Of a stretch of 64,000 nucleotides of DNA, positions 27,257-35,418 are shown in pieces. Source of the stretch: CAYYJR01 sp964472305 (GTDB lineage: Bacteria > Armatimonadota > Hebobacteria > CAIYQO01); the NCBI GenBank assembly GCA_964472305.1, contig CAYYJR010000004.1, forward strand, positions 1 through 64,000, given 5' to 3'. The notes beneath the pieces are model-generated. The model saw only the letters and a list, made by a program, of their open reading frames with translations, was not told the origin of the DNA and searched no databases. A program made the translations under genes and the position numbers. Numbering within the stretch: position 1 is the first letter of the stretch; each line of letters opens with the position of its first letter.

Positions 27257-28402
27257 ATGCACACTTCGGATATTGTAATTATTGGTGGCGGCATTACCGG
27301 ACTGGCGCTGGCGCGTGAATTTGCGCGGCGCGGTCTGTCGGTGTCGCTGTTGGAGCGTCACCAGCCCGGACGCGAGGCGTCATGGGCATCCGCCGGCATG
27401 CTCGCACCGCAAGGAGAATTGAGCGAAGGCGATTTTTTGCAGTTGTGCCTGGCAAGCAACCGCCTTTATCCCGCGTTCCGTGCCGCGGTGGAGGAAGAGA
27501 CCGGCGTCCACTGTTATCACCGCGAGGCGGGGACCATGGCGCTGGCGATCACCGACGAGGATGAGGTGGAATTTCGTCACACATATAATCGCCAACGTGC
27601 AGACGGACTGGCGGTTGAATGGCTGTCGGGCGATGACGCGCGCAAGGTGGAACCGGCGTTGAGCCCCGGCGTGCGCGGCGGGCTATACCTGCCCGGCGAC
27701 CGGCACGTGGAAAATCGCTTGCTGGTGCCGGCGCTGGAGCAGGCATGCCGACGGCTGGGGGTGGAGATCGTCTGCGGCGCGCAGGTTAACCGCATCCTCG
27801 TGGGCGGCGGTCGGGCGACCGGTGTCGAAACCACCCTGGGCAACCGGTTTGGCGGCATGGTGGTGAACGCAGCCGGCGCGTGGGCGGGCGCCATCGGCGT
27901 GCCCGATGACGCGCTGCGCCCGCCGGTGATGCCCGTGCGCGGGCAAATGCTGGCACTCGCGCTCCCCTACCCCGGCTTTCTCACGCGCACGGTGCGCTCA
28001 CCGCGCAGTTATCTTATCCCACGCTATGACGGGCGGCTGTTCCTGGGCGCGACTATGGAGGACGTCGGCTTCGACAAGCGCAACACGGTATGGGGCATCG
28101 CCCGATTGTTAGCCGGCGCGCAGGAGCTGTTCCCGGCGCTGGAACATTGCGCGGTGCAGGAAATGTGGGCCGGACTGCGGCCGGGCACCCCGGATCACTA
28201 TCCGATCCTGGGCGACTCGACACTGCCGGATTATCTTTTCGCGACGGGACTCTTCCGCAACGGGCTGTTGCTGGCTCCCATCGTCGCGCAGACCATGGCC
28301 GATCGCATCACCGGCGGACGCACGCCGGAGTTGATTGCCCCGTTCACGCTGGAACGTTTTACGCGTGCGGACGTAACGGCCGGACGCATTCCCGGAGCAT
28401 AA
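27257..28402 (+). CDS. thiO: Glycine oxidase
   Basis: FAD enzyme that oxidises glycine to iminoglycine for the thiazole ring of thiamine. 381 residues. It opens with the dinucleotide-binding IVIIGGGITGLALAREFARRG, then E34-x-HQPGREASWASAGMLAP, a ThiO/DadA hallmark. VRGQMLAL, the GLRPGTPDHYPILG motif and RNGLLLAPIVAQ close to the C-terminus bind FAD. It is the first gene of a unit with thiS two bases later and thiG further down, which fits ThiO rather than D-amino-acid oxidase or sarcosine oxidase. Confidence 0.93.
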   Translation: MHTSDIVIIGGGITGLALAREFARRGLSVSLLERHQPGREASWASAGMLAPQGELSEGDFLQLCLASNRLYPAFRAAVEEETGVHCYHREAGTMALAITDEDEVEFRHTYNRQRADGLAVEWLSGDDARKVEPALSPGVRGGLYLPGDRHVENRLLVPALEQACRRLGVEIVCGAQVNRILVGGGRATGVETTLGNRFGGMVVNAAGAWAGAIGVPDDALRPPVMPVRGQMLALALPYPGFLTRTVRSPRSYLIPRYDGRLFLGATMEDVGFDKRNTVWGIARLLAGAQELFPALEHCAVQEMWAGLRPGTPDHYPILGDSTLPDYLFATGLFRNGLLLAPIVAQTMADRITGGRTPELIAPFTLERFTRADVTAGRIPGA

Positions 28403-28404
28403 CC

Positions 28405-28605
28405 ATGCGGATACTGGTCAATGCACAACCCACGGACGTGCCGGATGACTGCACGGTGGCGCAATTGCTGGAGCAACTCGGTATCACAACCGCCGGCACC
28501 GCGGTAGCGTGCAACGCCGTGGTGGTGCGCAAAGCGCTGTATGCCGACACCACATTGTCGCCCGACGATCATATTGAAATCATTCGTGCTGTCGCCGGCG
28601 GGTAG
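28405..28605 (+). CDS. thiS: Sulfur carrier protein ThiS
   Basis: 66-residue ubiquitin-fold sulfur carrier for thiazole synthesis. Begins MRILVNAQPTDVPDDCTVAQLL and ends IIRAVAGG: the C-terminal Gly-Gly becomes the thiocarboxylate. VACNAVVVRK matches the V-A-x-N-x-x-V-V/P-R signature. It starts two bases after thiO, so translational coupling is likely. Confidence 0.95.
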   Translation: MRILVNAQPTDVPDDCTVAQLLEQLGITTAGTAVACNAVVVRKALYADTTLSPDDHIEIIRAVAGG

Positions 28606-28625
28606 ATTCAGAGCAGGAGGTGGCT

Positions 28626-29378
28626 ATGCTGTACCATCGTATCGCCGAAGCGATTCAGTTGGAGACGTCACCGGTGGCGCTGCTGATCAGCGACGAACGG
28701 CCCGCGGCAGCGAAGTCGTTGCCGGAAAACCGCTGGTCGTGCGTGATGTCCATGCTGCACGCGGCGGCACAGGGCGAGACCGCCGTGTTCGACCGCCGGA
28801 CCGTCGGCTGCGGCGGCGGGTTGATCGGATTAGGATTTTGCGCCGACTACGCCGGACCGCCGGGAGGCATCGAATATTTCCTTTCCACCGGGCGTGAGGG
28901 TGGACCGGAAGGCGAAGGATATCGCAAAACGCCGGAAATGGCGCGCGCCTTCGTTGACGCGTTACCACGGGTGGAGATACCGAAGCAATTCGTCATCTTC
29001 ACGCCGTTGACGACAGTCAATACCGCGGTCGAGCGCCCGGAAGTCGTGATTTTCCTGGTCAATCCGGATCAGTTGACCGCGCTGGTGGTGCTGGCGAATT
29101 ATGGGCGATCCACCTCGGACAATGTGATTGTCCCCGCCGCCAGCGGATGCCAGAGCATCGGCATCCTGCCGTATCACGAAGCAAAGCAGGAGCGACCGCG
29201 CGCGGTGATCGGCACGCTGGACGTCAGCGCCCGCCCGTTCCTGCCGCCGGACAAGCTGACTTTTGCCATCCCGTGGACGATGTTTCTGGAAATGGAAGAA
29301 CATGTCGAAGGCAGCTTCCTGCAGCGTACAGCATGGCAGCAAGTGCGCAAACGGCTCCCGGAACCGCCGGGACGCTGA
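28626..29378 (+). CDS. DUF169 family protein within the thi operon
   Basis: 250 residues, DUF169-type, of unknown biochemical role. Recognised by LETSPVALLISDE near the N-terminus, the C-rich WSCVMSMLHAAAQGETAVFD...TVGCGGGLIGLGF region (a conserved cysteine in C-x-G-G), PEVVIFLVNPDQLTALVVLANY, the ASGCQSIG motif and DVSARPFLPPDKLTFAIPWTMFLEMEEH near the end. DUF169 proteins are often found with methyltransferases or metal/cofactor genes. Start at the ATG at 28626, five bases after AGGAGG. It sits between thiS and thiG with spacing of 20 and 30 bases, so it is in the same unit. Confidence 0.75.
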   Translation: MLYHRIAEAIQLETSPVALLISDERPAAAKSLPENRWSCVMSMLHAAAQGETAVFDRRTVGCGGGLIGLGFCADYAGPPGGIEYFLSTGREGGPEGEGYRKTPEMARAFVDALPRVEIPKQFVIFTPLTTVNTAVERPEVVIFLVNPDQLTALVVLANYGRSTSDNVIVPAASGCQSIGILPYHEAKQERPRAVIGTLDVSARPFLPPDKLTFAIPWTMFLEMEEHVEGSFLQRTAWQQVRKRLPEPPGR

Positions 29379-29408
29379 CGCGAATTTACACAGATTGAGG
29401 ACGTGACG

Positions 29409-30191
29409 ATGACATCCACCTGGACCATTGGTGAACGCACCTTTACCTCCCGCCTGCTGGTGGGAACGGCGAAATACCCCTCACCCGAAATCATGGAGCA
29501 GGCCATCGCAGCCAGCGGCGCGGAGATTGTGACGGTCGCTATCCGGCGCGTGAACCTGAACGAACCGAGCGGGCAGAACTTGCTCGACTTCATCCGCCGT
29601 ACCGGGCTGACTATCCTGCCCAACACCGCCGGATGTTATTCGGTGAAAGACGCGGTGCTCACCGCCCAACTCGCGCGCGAAGCACTGGATACGAACTTGG
29701 TGAAGCTGGAAGTGATCGGCGACGAGAAAACGCTCTTCCCCGACAACGAAGGCCTGTTGGAAGCGGCGAAAGAGTTGATCGCCGACGGATTCGTGGTGAT
29801 GCCTTACTGCATCGACGATCCCATCGTCTGCCGCAAGCTGGAGGAGATGGGCTGCGCCGCGGTGATGCCGCTCGCCGCCCCCATCGGCTCCGGGCTGGGC
29901 ATTCGCAATCCGTATAATATTCGCATCATCGTGGAACATGCCCACGTGCCGGTGCTGGTGGATGCCGGCGTGGGTACCGCCTCCGACGCCGCCTTCGCGA
30001 TGGAGCTGGGTGTGGAAGCGCTGTTGATGCAGACCGCCATCGCGCAGGCGGGCGACCCGGTGAAGATGGCCACCGCCATGCGCCTGGGCACCGCGGCAGG
30101 TCGGCTCGCGTTCGAGGCGGGACGCATCCCGAAAAAGCTGTATGCCACCGCCAGCAGTCCGATGACCGATCTTATCAGCACCGGACGCTGA
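29409..30191 (+). CDS. thiG: Thiazole synthase
   Basis: Forms the thiazole phosphate from deoxyxylulose 5-phosphate, iminoglycine (from ThiO) and ThiS thiocarboxylate. TIM barrel, 260 residues. SRLLVGTAKYPSPEIMEQAI, TVAIRRVNL, LPNTAGCYS, K99 in VKLEVIGDEKTLFPDN (Schiff-base lysine), MPLAAPIGSGLGIRNP and DAGVGTASDAAFAMELG are all ThiG motifs. The ATG at 29409 is preceded by GAGGA at seven bases; a GTG at 29403 is the alternative. Last gene of the thiO-thiS-DUF169-thiG unit. thiH is not present, consistent with the aerobic ThiO route. Confidence 0.96.
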   Translation: MTSTWTIGERTFTSRLLVGTAKYPSPEIMEQAIAASGAEIVTVAIRRVNLNEPSGQNLLDFIRRTGLTILPNTAGCYSVKDAVLTAQLAREALDTNLVKLEVIGDEKTLFPDNEGLLEAAKELIADGFVVMPYCIDDPIVCRKLEEMGCAAVMPLAAPIGSGLGIRNPYNIRIIVEHAHVPVLVDAGVGTASDAAFAMELGVEALLMQTAIAQAGDPVKMATAMRLGTAAGRLAFEAGRIPKKLYATASSPMTDLISTGR

Positions 30192-30269
30192 CGTGCTGCA
30201 TCCTGCCGCTCGCCCTCGATGGGGAGTACCGGGAAGACGACACGCGCGCCCATATGTGACCGAAGCGTA

Positions 30270-30929
30270 TTAGAACGGCGGCGGCGGTGGAATCTCGCCG
30301 CCGGCGCCGGTTACGTTCAATGTAACGCGATGCGTTGCCCGCAACGGGATCGTTTGCCCATTGACCAGCACATACGTCGTCACATCGAAGTCGCCGTGGG
30401 CGGCAACCATAAAGTCGGTGCTTTCGGACGCGAAGCTAAGTTGCCACACGTTCGGTGAGATCTGGCGGAACTGGACGTTGTCGACTATCTGCGCAGGCGT
30501 CAGATTCACGCTGGTAAAACGTGCGTAGAGGTGATCGACGAGGATATTATCGGCCGGTGGGGTATACGTGATCGTCTTCGCGGTGTTGTCGACCACCACG
30601 TCACCGTACTCGATTTCGTTGACCTTCACGATTACGGTGGAAGAGGCTTCGCCATCCGGGCCGCCGACGGTAATGGTGTAGCTGGTCGTTTGGGTCGGCG
30701 TAACCGTCTTGGTACCGGTAATGCTCGCGGCATCGAAGTCGGAGTAGACCACGTATTGCGCGCCTTTCGACGTCCACTGCAACGTCGTCGAGTCGCCCAG
30801 GTCAATGGTCGTGGGGGAGGCGGTCAGTTTCACGGACACTTTCGCGCCGGACCCACCGCCGCACCCGATGACGGCCAGCACAGTCAACAGCCCGAACAGC
30901 ATCATGCCCAGCGCGCGAACGCACTTCAT
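30270..30929 (-). CDS. Lipoprotein with Ig-like domains
   Basis: 219 residues with a signal sequence and lipobox TVLAVIGCGGG, so lipidated on cysteine ~23. Residues ~30-105 read as an Ig-like/PKD-type domain (KLTASPTTIDLGDSTTLQWTSKGA...TVTPTQTTSYTITVGG). The second half (EIEYGDVVVDNTAKTITYTPP to the poly-proline end) is another beta-rich domain of unknown type. Function unknown; likely cell-surface. It is convergent with thiG. Confidence 0.7.
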   Translation of the reverse strand: MKCVRALGMMLFGLLTVLAVIGCGGGSGAKVSVKLTASPTTIDLGDSTTLQWTSKGAQYVVYSDFDAASITGTKTVTPTQTTSYTITVGGPDGEASSTVIVKVNEIEYGDVVVDNTAKTITYTPPADNILVDHLYARFTSVNLTPAQIVDNVQFRQISPNVWQLSFASESTDFMVAAHGDFDVTTYVLVNGQTIPLRATHRVTLNVTGAGGEIPPPPPF

Positions 30930-31151
30930 ACCCAGTCTCCCCTCCCCGCGGCAATACGACGTTCCAGAGAAGCTTTATTCTAGGGGGTGACGACGCGAGT
31001 GGCAAGCCCCCACCCCGCCACACATCGGCGGAGGCAGGGGACAGCATTCCCCGAATTAGCGTGCAGAATCAGTATGCCCGATACGGCGCCGTGATAATCA
31101 CGGTGTTATCCACCCACCGGCGGGCGCAAGGTCGTCCGTCATCTCCTGCCT

Positions 31152-31760
31152 TCATCCGCATAACTTCGCCGTCACCTCCGCCAGCCGCTTGCCTTGCGCA
31201 TGGGCGATAGCCAGTTCCGCCGCGCTCGGTTGCCAACTGCCGTCAGCGCCGGCGACGGTAGTTGCGCCGTATGGTGAACCGCCGCGTTCGGTCGTCATCA
31301 ATTCCGGCGTCGAGTATGGCACGCCGAGGATCACCATCCCGAAGTGAAACAGCGGGATCGTCATGCTCAACAGCGTGCTCTCCTGGCCACCATGCAACGT
31401 ATTACTGGAGGAGAAGCAAGTCGCCGGCTTCCCTTCAAACGCTCCCTTGAACCATAGCGGACCAAGCTGATCGATAAAATTCTTCATCTGCGCGCTCATA
31501 TTGCCGAAGCGAGTGGGCGATCCGAAGGCGATGCCGTCAGCCCATTCCATGTCGCTGAGCTGTGCGATCGGTACGTCTTGCTGCAACTCACGACCTGCCC
31601 GCATGCCTTCGTTGTGTAGCACGATTTCCTCCGGGATCAGTTCCGGCACGCGTGCAACGCGTACCTCAGCGCCCGGCACTGCGCGCGCACCTTCGCCAAG
31701 TTCGTTGGCCAGGTGATACAGGTGACCGTAAGTACTGTAATACACCACGAGAATCTTCAT
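31152..31760 (-). CDS. wrbA: NAD(P)H:quinone oxidoreductase, WrbA type
   Basis: Flavodoxin-like FMN enzyme that reduces quinones by two electrons. 202 residues. VVYYSTYGHLYHLANELGEGA (FMN phosphate loop), the SPTRFGNMSAQMKNFIDQLGPLWFKGAFEGKP motif, SSNTLHGGQESTLLSMTIPLFHFGM and ERGGSPYGATTVAG are all WrbA signatures, including the insertion that separates WrbA from plain flavodoxins. The gene stands alone between two divergent/convergent neighbours. Confidence 0.94.
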   Translation of the reverse strand: MKILVVYYSTYGHLYHLANELGEGARAVPGAEVRVARVPELIPEEIVLHNEGMRAGRELQQDVPIAQLSDMEWADGIAFGSPTRFGNMSAQMKNFIDQLGPLWFKGAFEGKPATCFSSSNTLHGGQESTLLSMTIPLFHFGMVILGVPYSTPELMTTERGGSPYGATTVAGADGSWQPSAAELAIAHAQGKRLAEVTAKLCG

Positions 31761-31907
31761 TGATAACCTCCATCCTTCGATAACGGCATGGTCATAACGT
31801 CGTTAAGTATCGCCATCATACCCTGTTAGAGGATCGAGCAAGCGCCTGGCGAACACTTTGCGCAGAATTCTAGTCCTACGGCAGTCGCATTCCCCGCCCG
31901 GTTTGTG

Positions 31908-31913
31908 TATAAT
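31908..31913 (+). promoter_or_regulatory. Consensus -10 box upstream of the 32-kb membrane-protein gene
   Basis: TATAAT at 31908-31913. The transcript would start near 31920, so the coding start must lie after this, which favours the ATG at 31977. The -35 region is weak. Confidence 0.45.
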
Positions 31914-31976
31914 AGCGAGGCGATCCCGGCAATGGGCTCGCGGATAACTGATCCACGCGGAAGGTGGTTGATTTAT

Positions 31977-32561
31977 ATGGCACGCTTGCCTCGTTGGTTA
32001 TTGATTACGTTGATTGCCCTGGCGGTGCTGGTCGTGGTGGGGTTGCTGGTCTGGTTGATCCGCTCCCATCCGCTGATCGGTTGGATTATCACCGGGATTC
32101 TGCTGGCCGCCATCCTGGTGTTCCTCGCCGTCACCGGACCGCCGTTGTACCGGCTGTATAAGTTCCAGAAATACTTCAAGGCGCACGAATCGCAGTTAAG
32201 TTCGCTGCCCAACCTGATGAGCACCGGCCGCGTTCAGGAAGCCACCATGCGCTTCGAAGGGGTGATGAAGAACGCTCCGGAGAACGCCTACGTGTATTAC
32301 ATGCGTGCCTTTTTCCTGCAGGCGGCGGGCAAATTGCCCGAGGCGATGAGCGCCACTCAGAAAGCCATCACGCTGATCGGACGCGACCCCTTCCTGCCGA
32401 TGATTCTGCAACAAATGGGCGGTCAGATGGGCCAGCCGACCACGGTGGAAGGTTTCCGCGCGCAGCTCGAAGACCTGCAACGGTCGTTGCAGCCGCGCGT
32501 GAGCCAGATGCGCGAGCGACGTGAGAAGGCCGTGGAAAAACGCAAGAAGAAGTCGCGGTAG
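31977..32561 (+). CDS. Membrane protein with C-terminal TPR-like region
   Basis: 194 residues from the ATG at 31977, chosen because the -10 box lies over the earlier frame start. Two membrane segments (about 8-27 and 34-55) are followed by a cytoplasmic helical part with the TPR-like repeat VQEATMRFEGVMKNAPENAYVYYMRAFFLQAAGKLPEAMSATQKAI and a strongly basic, coiled C-terminus. Not recognised as a specific family. TPR-like anchors often scaffold protein complexes; the sequence gives no partner. Confidence 0.65.
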   Translation: MARLPRWLLITLIALAVLVVVGLLVWLIRSHPLIGWIITGILLAAILVFLAVTGPPLYRLYKFQKYFKAHESQLSSLPNLMSTGRVQEATMRFEGVMKNAPENAYVYYMRAFFLQAAGKLPEAMSATQKAITLIGRDPFLPMILQQMGGQMGQPTTVEGFRAQLEDLQRSLQPRVSQMRERREKAVEKRKKKSR

Positions 32562-32577
32562 CAAAAGCGACATGCCT

Positions 32578-32655
32578 TGATTGAAGTCGGGGCTGTAGAG
32601 CCTGCGGTCGGGTGTCCCCTCCGGGATGCCCGCACACGCGTCCTAACTTCAATCA
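32578..32655. repeat. Compact multi-stem inverted-repeat element
   Basis: Outer arms TGATTGAAGT (32578-32587) and ACTTCAATCA (32646-32655) are perfect complements over ten bases. Inside lie GGCT-GTAG-AGCC and a ten-position hairpin CGGGTGTCCC / GGGATGCCCG (32609-32618 with 32623-32632, two G-U pairs, CTCC loop). The 78-base unit follows the previous gene by 17 bases. It could be a terminator, a small structured RNA or a mobile repeat unit. Confidence 0.5.
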
Positions 32656-32720
32656 GCCCGGCGAATTTTGAAACAGCTAAGAAGGCCTCCGGTGCCGGAA
32701 GACACCGGATGAACTGACGC

Positions 32721-34289
32721 ATGCGTGTTCGCGTATTCCATCCACTATTGTTTCCGCTCTTCCCGCTGCTGTCGCTGTATGCCTCGAACACCGGCGAAGT
32801 GCCGTTTGCCGCGATCCTCCTGCCGATGGCCGTCGTGCTCGCACTCGCCGCGCTCAGTTATCTGCTGCCGTGGGCGCTCTTTCGCCGGCAGCATACAACC
32901 GGCGTGATCGTTTCACTCTGCTGGTTGATGTTTTTTTCCTTTGCCGCGCTGCACAAAGCGGCTGATGGCATGTTGCGCCCGCACGGGTGGCAGGATGCCG
33001 GCATTGCCGTCGTCTTCACGGTTTGCCTGCTGGCAATCGCCGGTGCGGTGGTCTTGCTGGCGCGCAGCGCGCGCACATTCGAGCAACTGACCCTCAATCT
33101 CAACTGGATTGCGTTGGCGCTGATCGTGATGCCGCTGATGCAGGCCGGCTGGTATCTGATCGAGACGACCCCACCCCCGGTCAGTGCTGTAACCGCCGGC
33201 GCACCGTCACCCGATGCGCCCAACATCTATTACTTTTTACTCGACGCCTACACCAGCACCGATCAGATGCAACGGCTGTATCAATACGATAACACACCGT
33301 TCATCACCGAGTTGGCGCGGCGGGGATTTACCGTCAATCCGCAGGCACGTTCGAATTACCACACCACCAGCCTGTCGATGCCGTCGATTTTCTACCTCGA
33401 TACCATCGAAAAAGTCTTTCCCACCCACCTGTTGCGGAAGAACGGTACGCGCCGCTTGCCGCTGCTTGCCGTGATGAATGCCAATCCCGTCTGCCAGGCG
33501 CTGAAACAGCAAGGGTATCGCATGGTGTCGTTTTCCTCCGGCTTTTCCTGGCCGGAATTGGCGCATGTCGGCGAGTGCCGCCGCCCACCGGTGACACTGC
33601 ACGTCTACACGCAGATATTACTGAAGATGACGCCGCTCCCCACCCTCTTCCCGCGCTGGTATCGGCGCCTTGTCTTCACCGACGAACGTGCGCGCATGCA
33701 ATATGCCTTCGACCACCTCGACGAGGTGGATGACCGCGCCGCTCCGGTCTTTGTCTACTGGCATTCCAACGGCGTGCACGATCCGTTTGTCTTTGCCGCT
33801 GATGGTGGCATGCCGGTCGCCGACAACCACAAGCCATTCACCACGGAGGAATACGCGAACGGTTATCGCGAGCAACTCACCTATTTGAACGGCAAACTGT
33901 TATCCGCCATCGATGCCATCCTCGCCGGCGCGCACCGCCCCTGCCTGATCGTTTTGCAAGGTGATCACGGACCGTATACCTTCTCCAGCCGCGCGCGTTA
34001 CGCCGTGCTCTCCGCCATCCGCATCCCGCCCGGCGTCCAACTCCACTTCACCGATACGCCGGTGAACACGTTCCGCGTCATCTTCAATCAATATTTCCAT
34101 ACCGCGTATCCGCTGTTGCCCGACCACAGCTACTACCCCGCGCCGCACCCCGGCGAGATACTGGATATTTCCGATCAAGTGCGCCGCGACGGACCGCTTC
34201 CCGAAAGCGAACGCCAAAACCTGCGTTCGTTTTTCATCGACGCACCTCAAGGGCAACAACCGTTCACGTCGCCAATACTGGGTGAGTAG
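32721..34289 (+). CDS. Membrane-anchored sulfatase/alkaline phosphatase-fold hydrolase
   Basis: 522 residues: four or five N-terminal membrane helices (within 8-145) and a periplasmic catalytic domain from ~165. IYYFLLDAYTSTDQM gives the metal aspartate and a threonine where the nucleophile would sit (as in LTA-synthase-like and phosphoethanolamine-transferase-like proteins). VYWHSNGVHDPF and VLQGDHGPYTFSS provide further metal ligands (D, H). This layout matches the LtaS/EptA-like group, which moves phospho-head groups onto lipids or glycans. Substrate unknown. Alone in its unit; the ATG at 32721 has no strong ribosome binding site. Confidence 0.75.
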   Translation: MRVRVFHPLLFPLFPLLSLYASNTGEVPFAAILLPMAVVLALAALSYLLPWALFRRQHTTGVIVSLCWLMFFSFAALHKAADGMLRPHGWQDAGIAVVFTVCLLAIAGAVVLLARSARTFEQLTLNLNWIALALIVMPLMQAGWYLIETTPPPVSAVTAGAPSPDAPNIYYFLLDAYTSTDQMQRLYQYDNTPFITELARRGFTVNPQARSNYHTTSLSMPSIFYLDTIEKVFPTHLLRKNGTRRLPLLAVMNANPVCQALKQQGYRMVSFSSGFSWPELAHVGECRRPPVTLHVYTQILLKMTPLPTLFPRWYRRLVFTDERARMQYAFDHLDEVDDRAAPVFVYWHSNGVHDPFVFAADGGMPVADNHKPFTTEEYANGYREQLTYLNGKLLSAIDAILAGAHRPCLIVLQGDHGPYTFSSRARYAVLSAIRIPPGVQLHFTDTPVNTFRVIFNQYFHTAYPLLPDHSYYPAPHPGEILDISDQVRRDGPLPESERQNLRSFFIDAPQGQQPFTSPILGE

Positions 34290-34612
34290 CTGCATCACCA
34301 GCGAAGCCGCCTTTCTTCACCATGGAAGCAAGACACTCTGTCACCCCGTCATCGCCGTCTGCATTATCCGGTTGCCGATTAACCTTACCGGTGTTATGCT
34401 GTAGGAGTAATGGCGTCCACGATTCACCAGGGCGTCATCGGTCGACGGATTCGCTGTACGTGCAGACAGGCGCCTGACAGGTGCCTTCAATCGATAAGAG
34501 AATGCTGATTTCCGTGTGTATTCTTATCACACGCTCATTCCACTGCAAGCATCAAGCGATAATGCGATTCGTATACTGCTGACGTTTTCCCAGGGAAGGT
34601 ATCCGTAGCATC
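34290..34612. other. Intergenic region, no gene seen
   Basis: About 320 bases. Small hairpins are possible (GGCGCC-TGACA-GGTGCC, and GATAAGA with TCTTATC), and a TATACT -10-like element is at 34570-34575 before the next gene. No convincing reading frame. Confidence 0.45.
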
Positions 34613-35332
34613 ATGCGCAATGCCATCATTATCGGAGCAACTTCCGGCATCGGGCGGGCACTGGCCATCGAGCTGGCGCGGCGCGGGTATGCCGTGGGCG
34701 CCACCGGACGGCGGGTGGCGTTGTTGGACGAGTTAGCGCGGGAGATCGCCACCCCCGTCTTTACCTGCGAGATGGATATTGCCCAGCCGGAAGCTGCGAC
34801 GGCGGCGCTCGATGCGCTCATCGCGGAGATGGGCGGCATGGAACTGCTGGTGATCTCCTCCGGCGTGGGCATCCCCAACCCGGAATTGCGATGGGAGTCG
34901 GAGCGCGACACCCTTGCGGTGGACGTCATGGGCTTCGCGGCGATGGCTGCGGCGGGATTCCGCTATTTCGCGCAACAGGGACATGGGCACCTGGTGGGCA
35001 TCACCTCCATCGCCGGGCTACGCGGCAGTCGCTGGAACCCGGCCTACGGCGCGTCGAAAGCCTTCGACATCAGTTACCTGGAAGCCCTGCGCGGGCGCGC
35101 CCGTCACCTCGGCCTTCCGCTCTATGTCACCGATATCCGTCCCGGCTTCGTCGCCACCCCGATGACCGCGCGGAACGAGCGGATGTTCTGGGTTGCCGGC
35201 GCCCCCGCTGCCGCACGCCAGATCGCCGTCGCCATCCAGCGTAAACAACGCGTCGCCTACATCACGCACCGCTGGGCGCTCATCGCCTGGCTTGTCCGCC
35301 ATATGCCGGCATGGTTGCTGGAGCGCCTGTAA
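34613..35332 (+). CDS. Short-chain dehydrogenase/reductase of unknown substrate
   Basis: 239 residues. IIIGATSGIGRALAIELARRGYAVGATGRR binds NADP (the RR after the second strand favours NADPH). CEMDIAQPE, VISSGVGIPNP in place of NNAG, and the active site S-x(12)-Y-x3-K as ITSIAGLRGSRWNPAYGASKAF. After DIRPGFVATPMT a basic, partly amphipathic C-terminus (ITHRWALIAWLVRHMPAWLLERL) might touch a membrane. Resembles the YdfG/bacterial retinol-dehydrogenase-like group, but the substrate is not inferable. Confidence 0.85.
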   Translation: MRNAIIIGATSGIGRALAIELARRGYAVGATGRRVALLDELAREIATPVFTCEMDIAQPEAATAALDALIAEMGGMELLVISSGVGIPNPELRWESERDTLAVDVMGFAAMAAAGFRYFAQQGHGHLVGITSIAGLRGSRWNPAYGASKAFDISYLEALRGRARHLGLPLYVTDIRPGFVATPMTARNERMFWVAGAPAAARQIAVAIQRKQRVAYITHRWALIAWLVRHMPAWLLERL

Positions 35333-35347
35333 AATATCCCATCCCCG

Positions 35348-35405
35348 TTGCAATCTTCCCACTCCCGTGCTACCATCCTGCGGGCATGACCCAATACACG
35401 TATTG
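35348..35405 (+). promoter_or_regulatory. Promoter and palindromic operator candidate before the fusion oxidoreductase
   Basis: TTGCAA (35348-35353), 17-base spacer, TACCAT (35371-35376) would start RNA near 35383. The palindrome CAATAC-AC-GTATTG (35392-35405) is just downstream and touches the ribosome binding site GAGGGG, a position suited to repression. Confidence 0.45.
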
Positions 35406-35418
35406 AGGGGTAGCAGTC

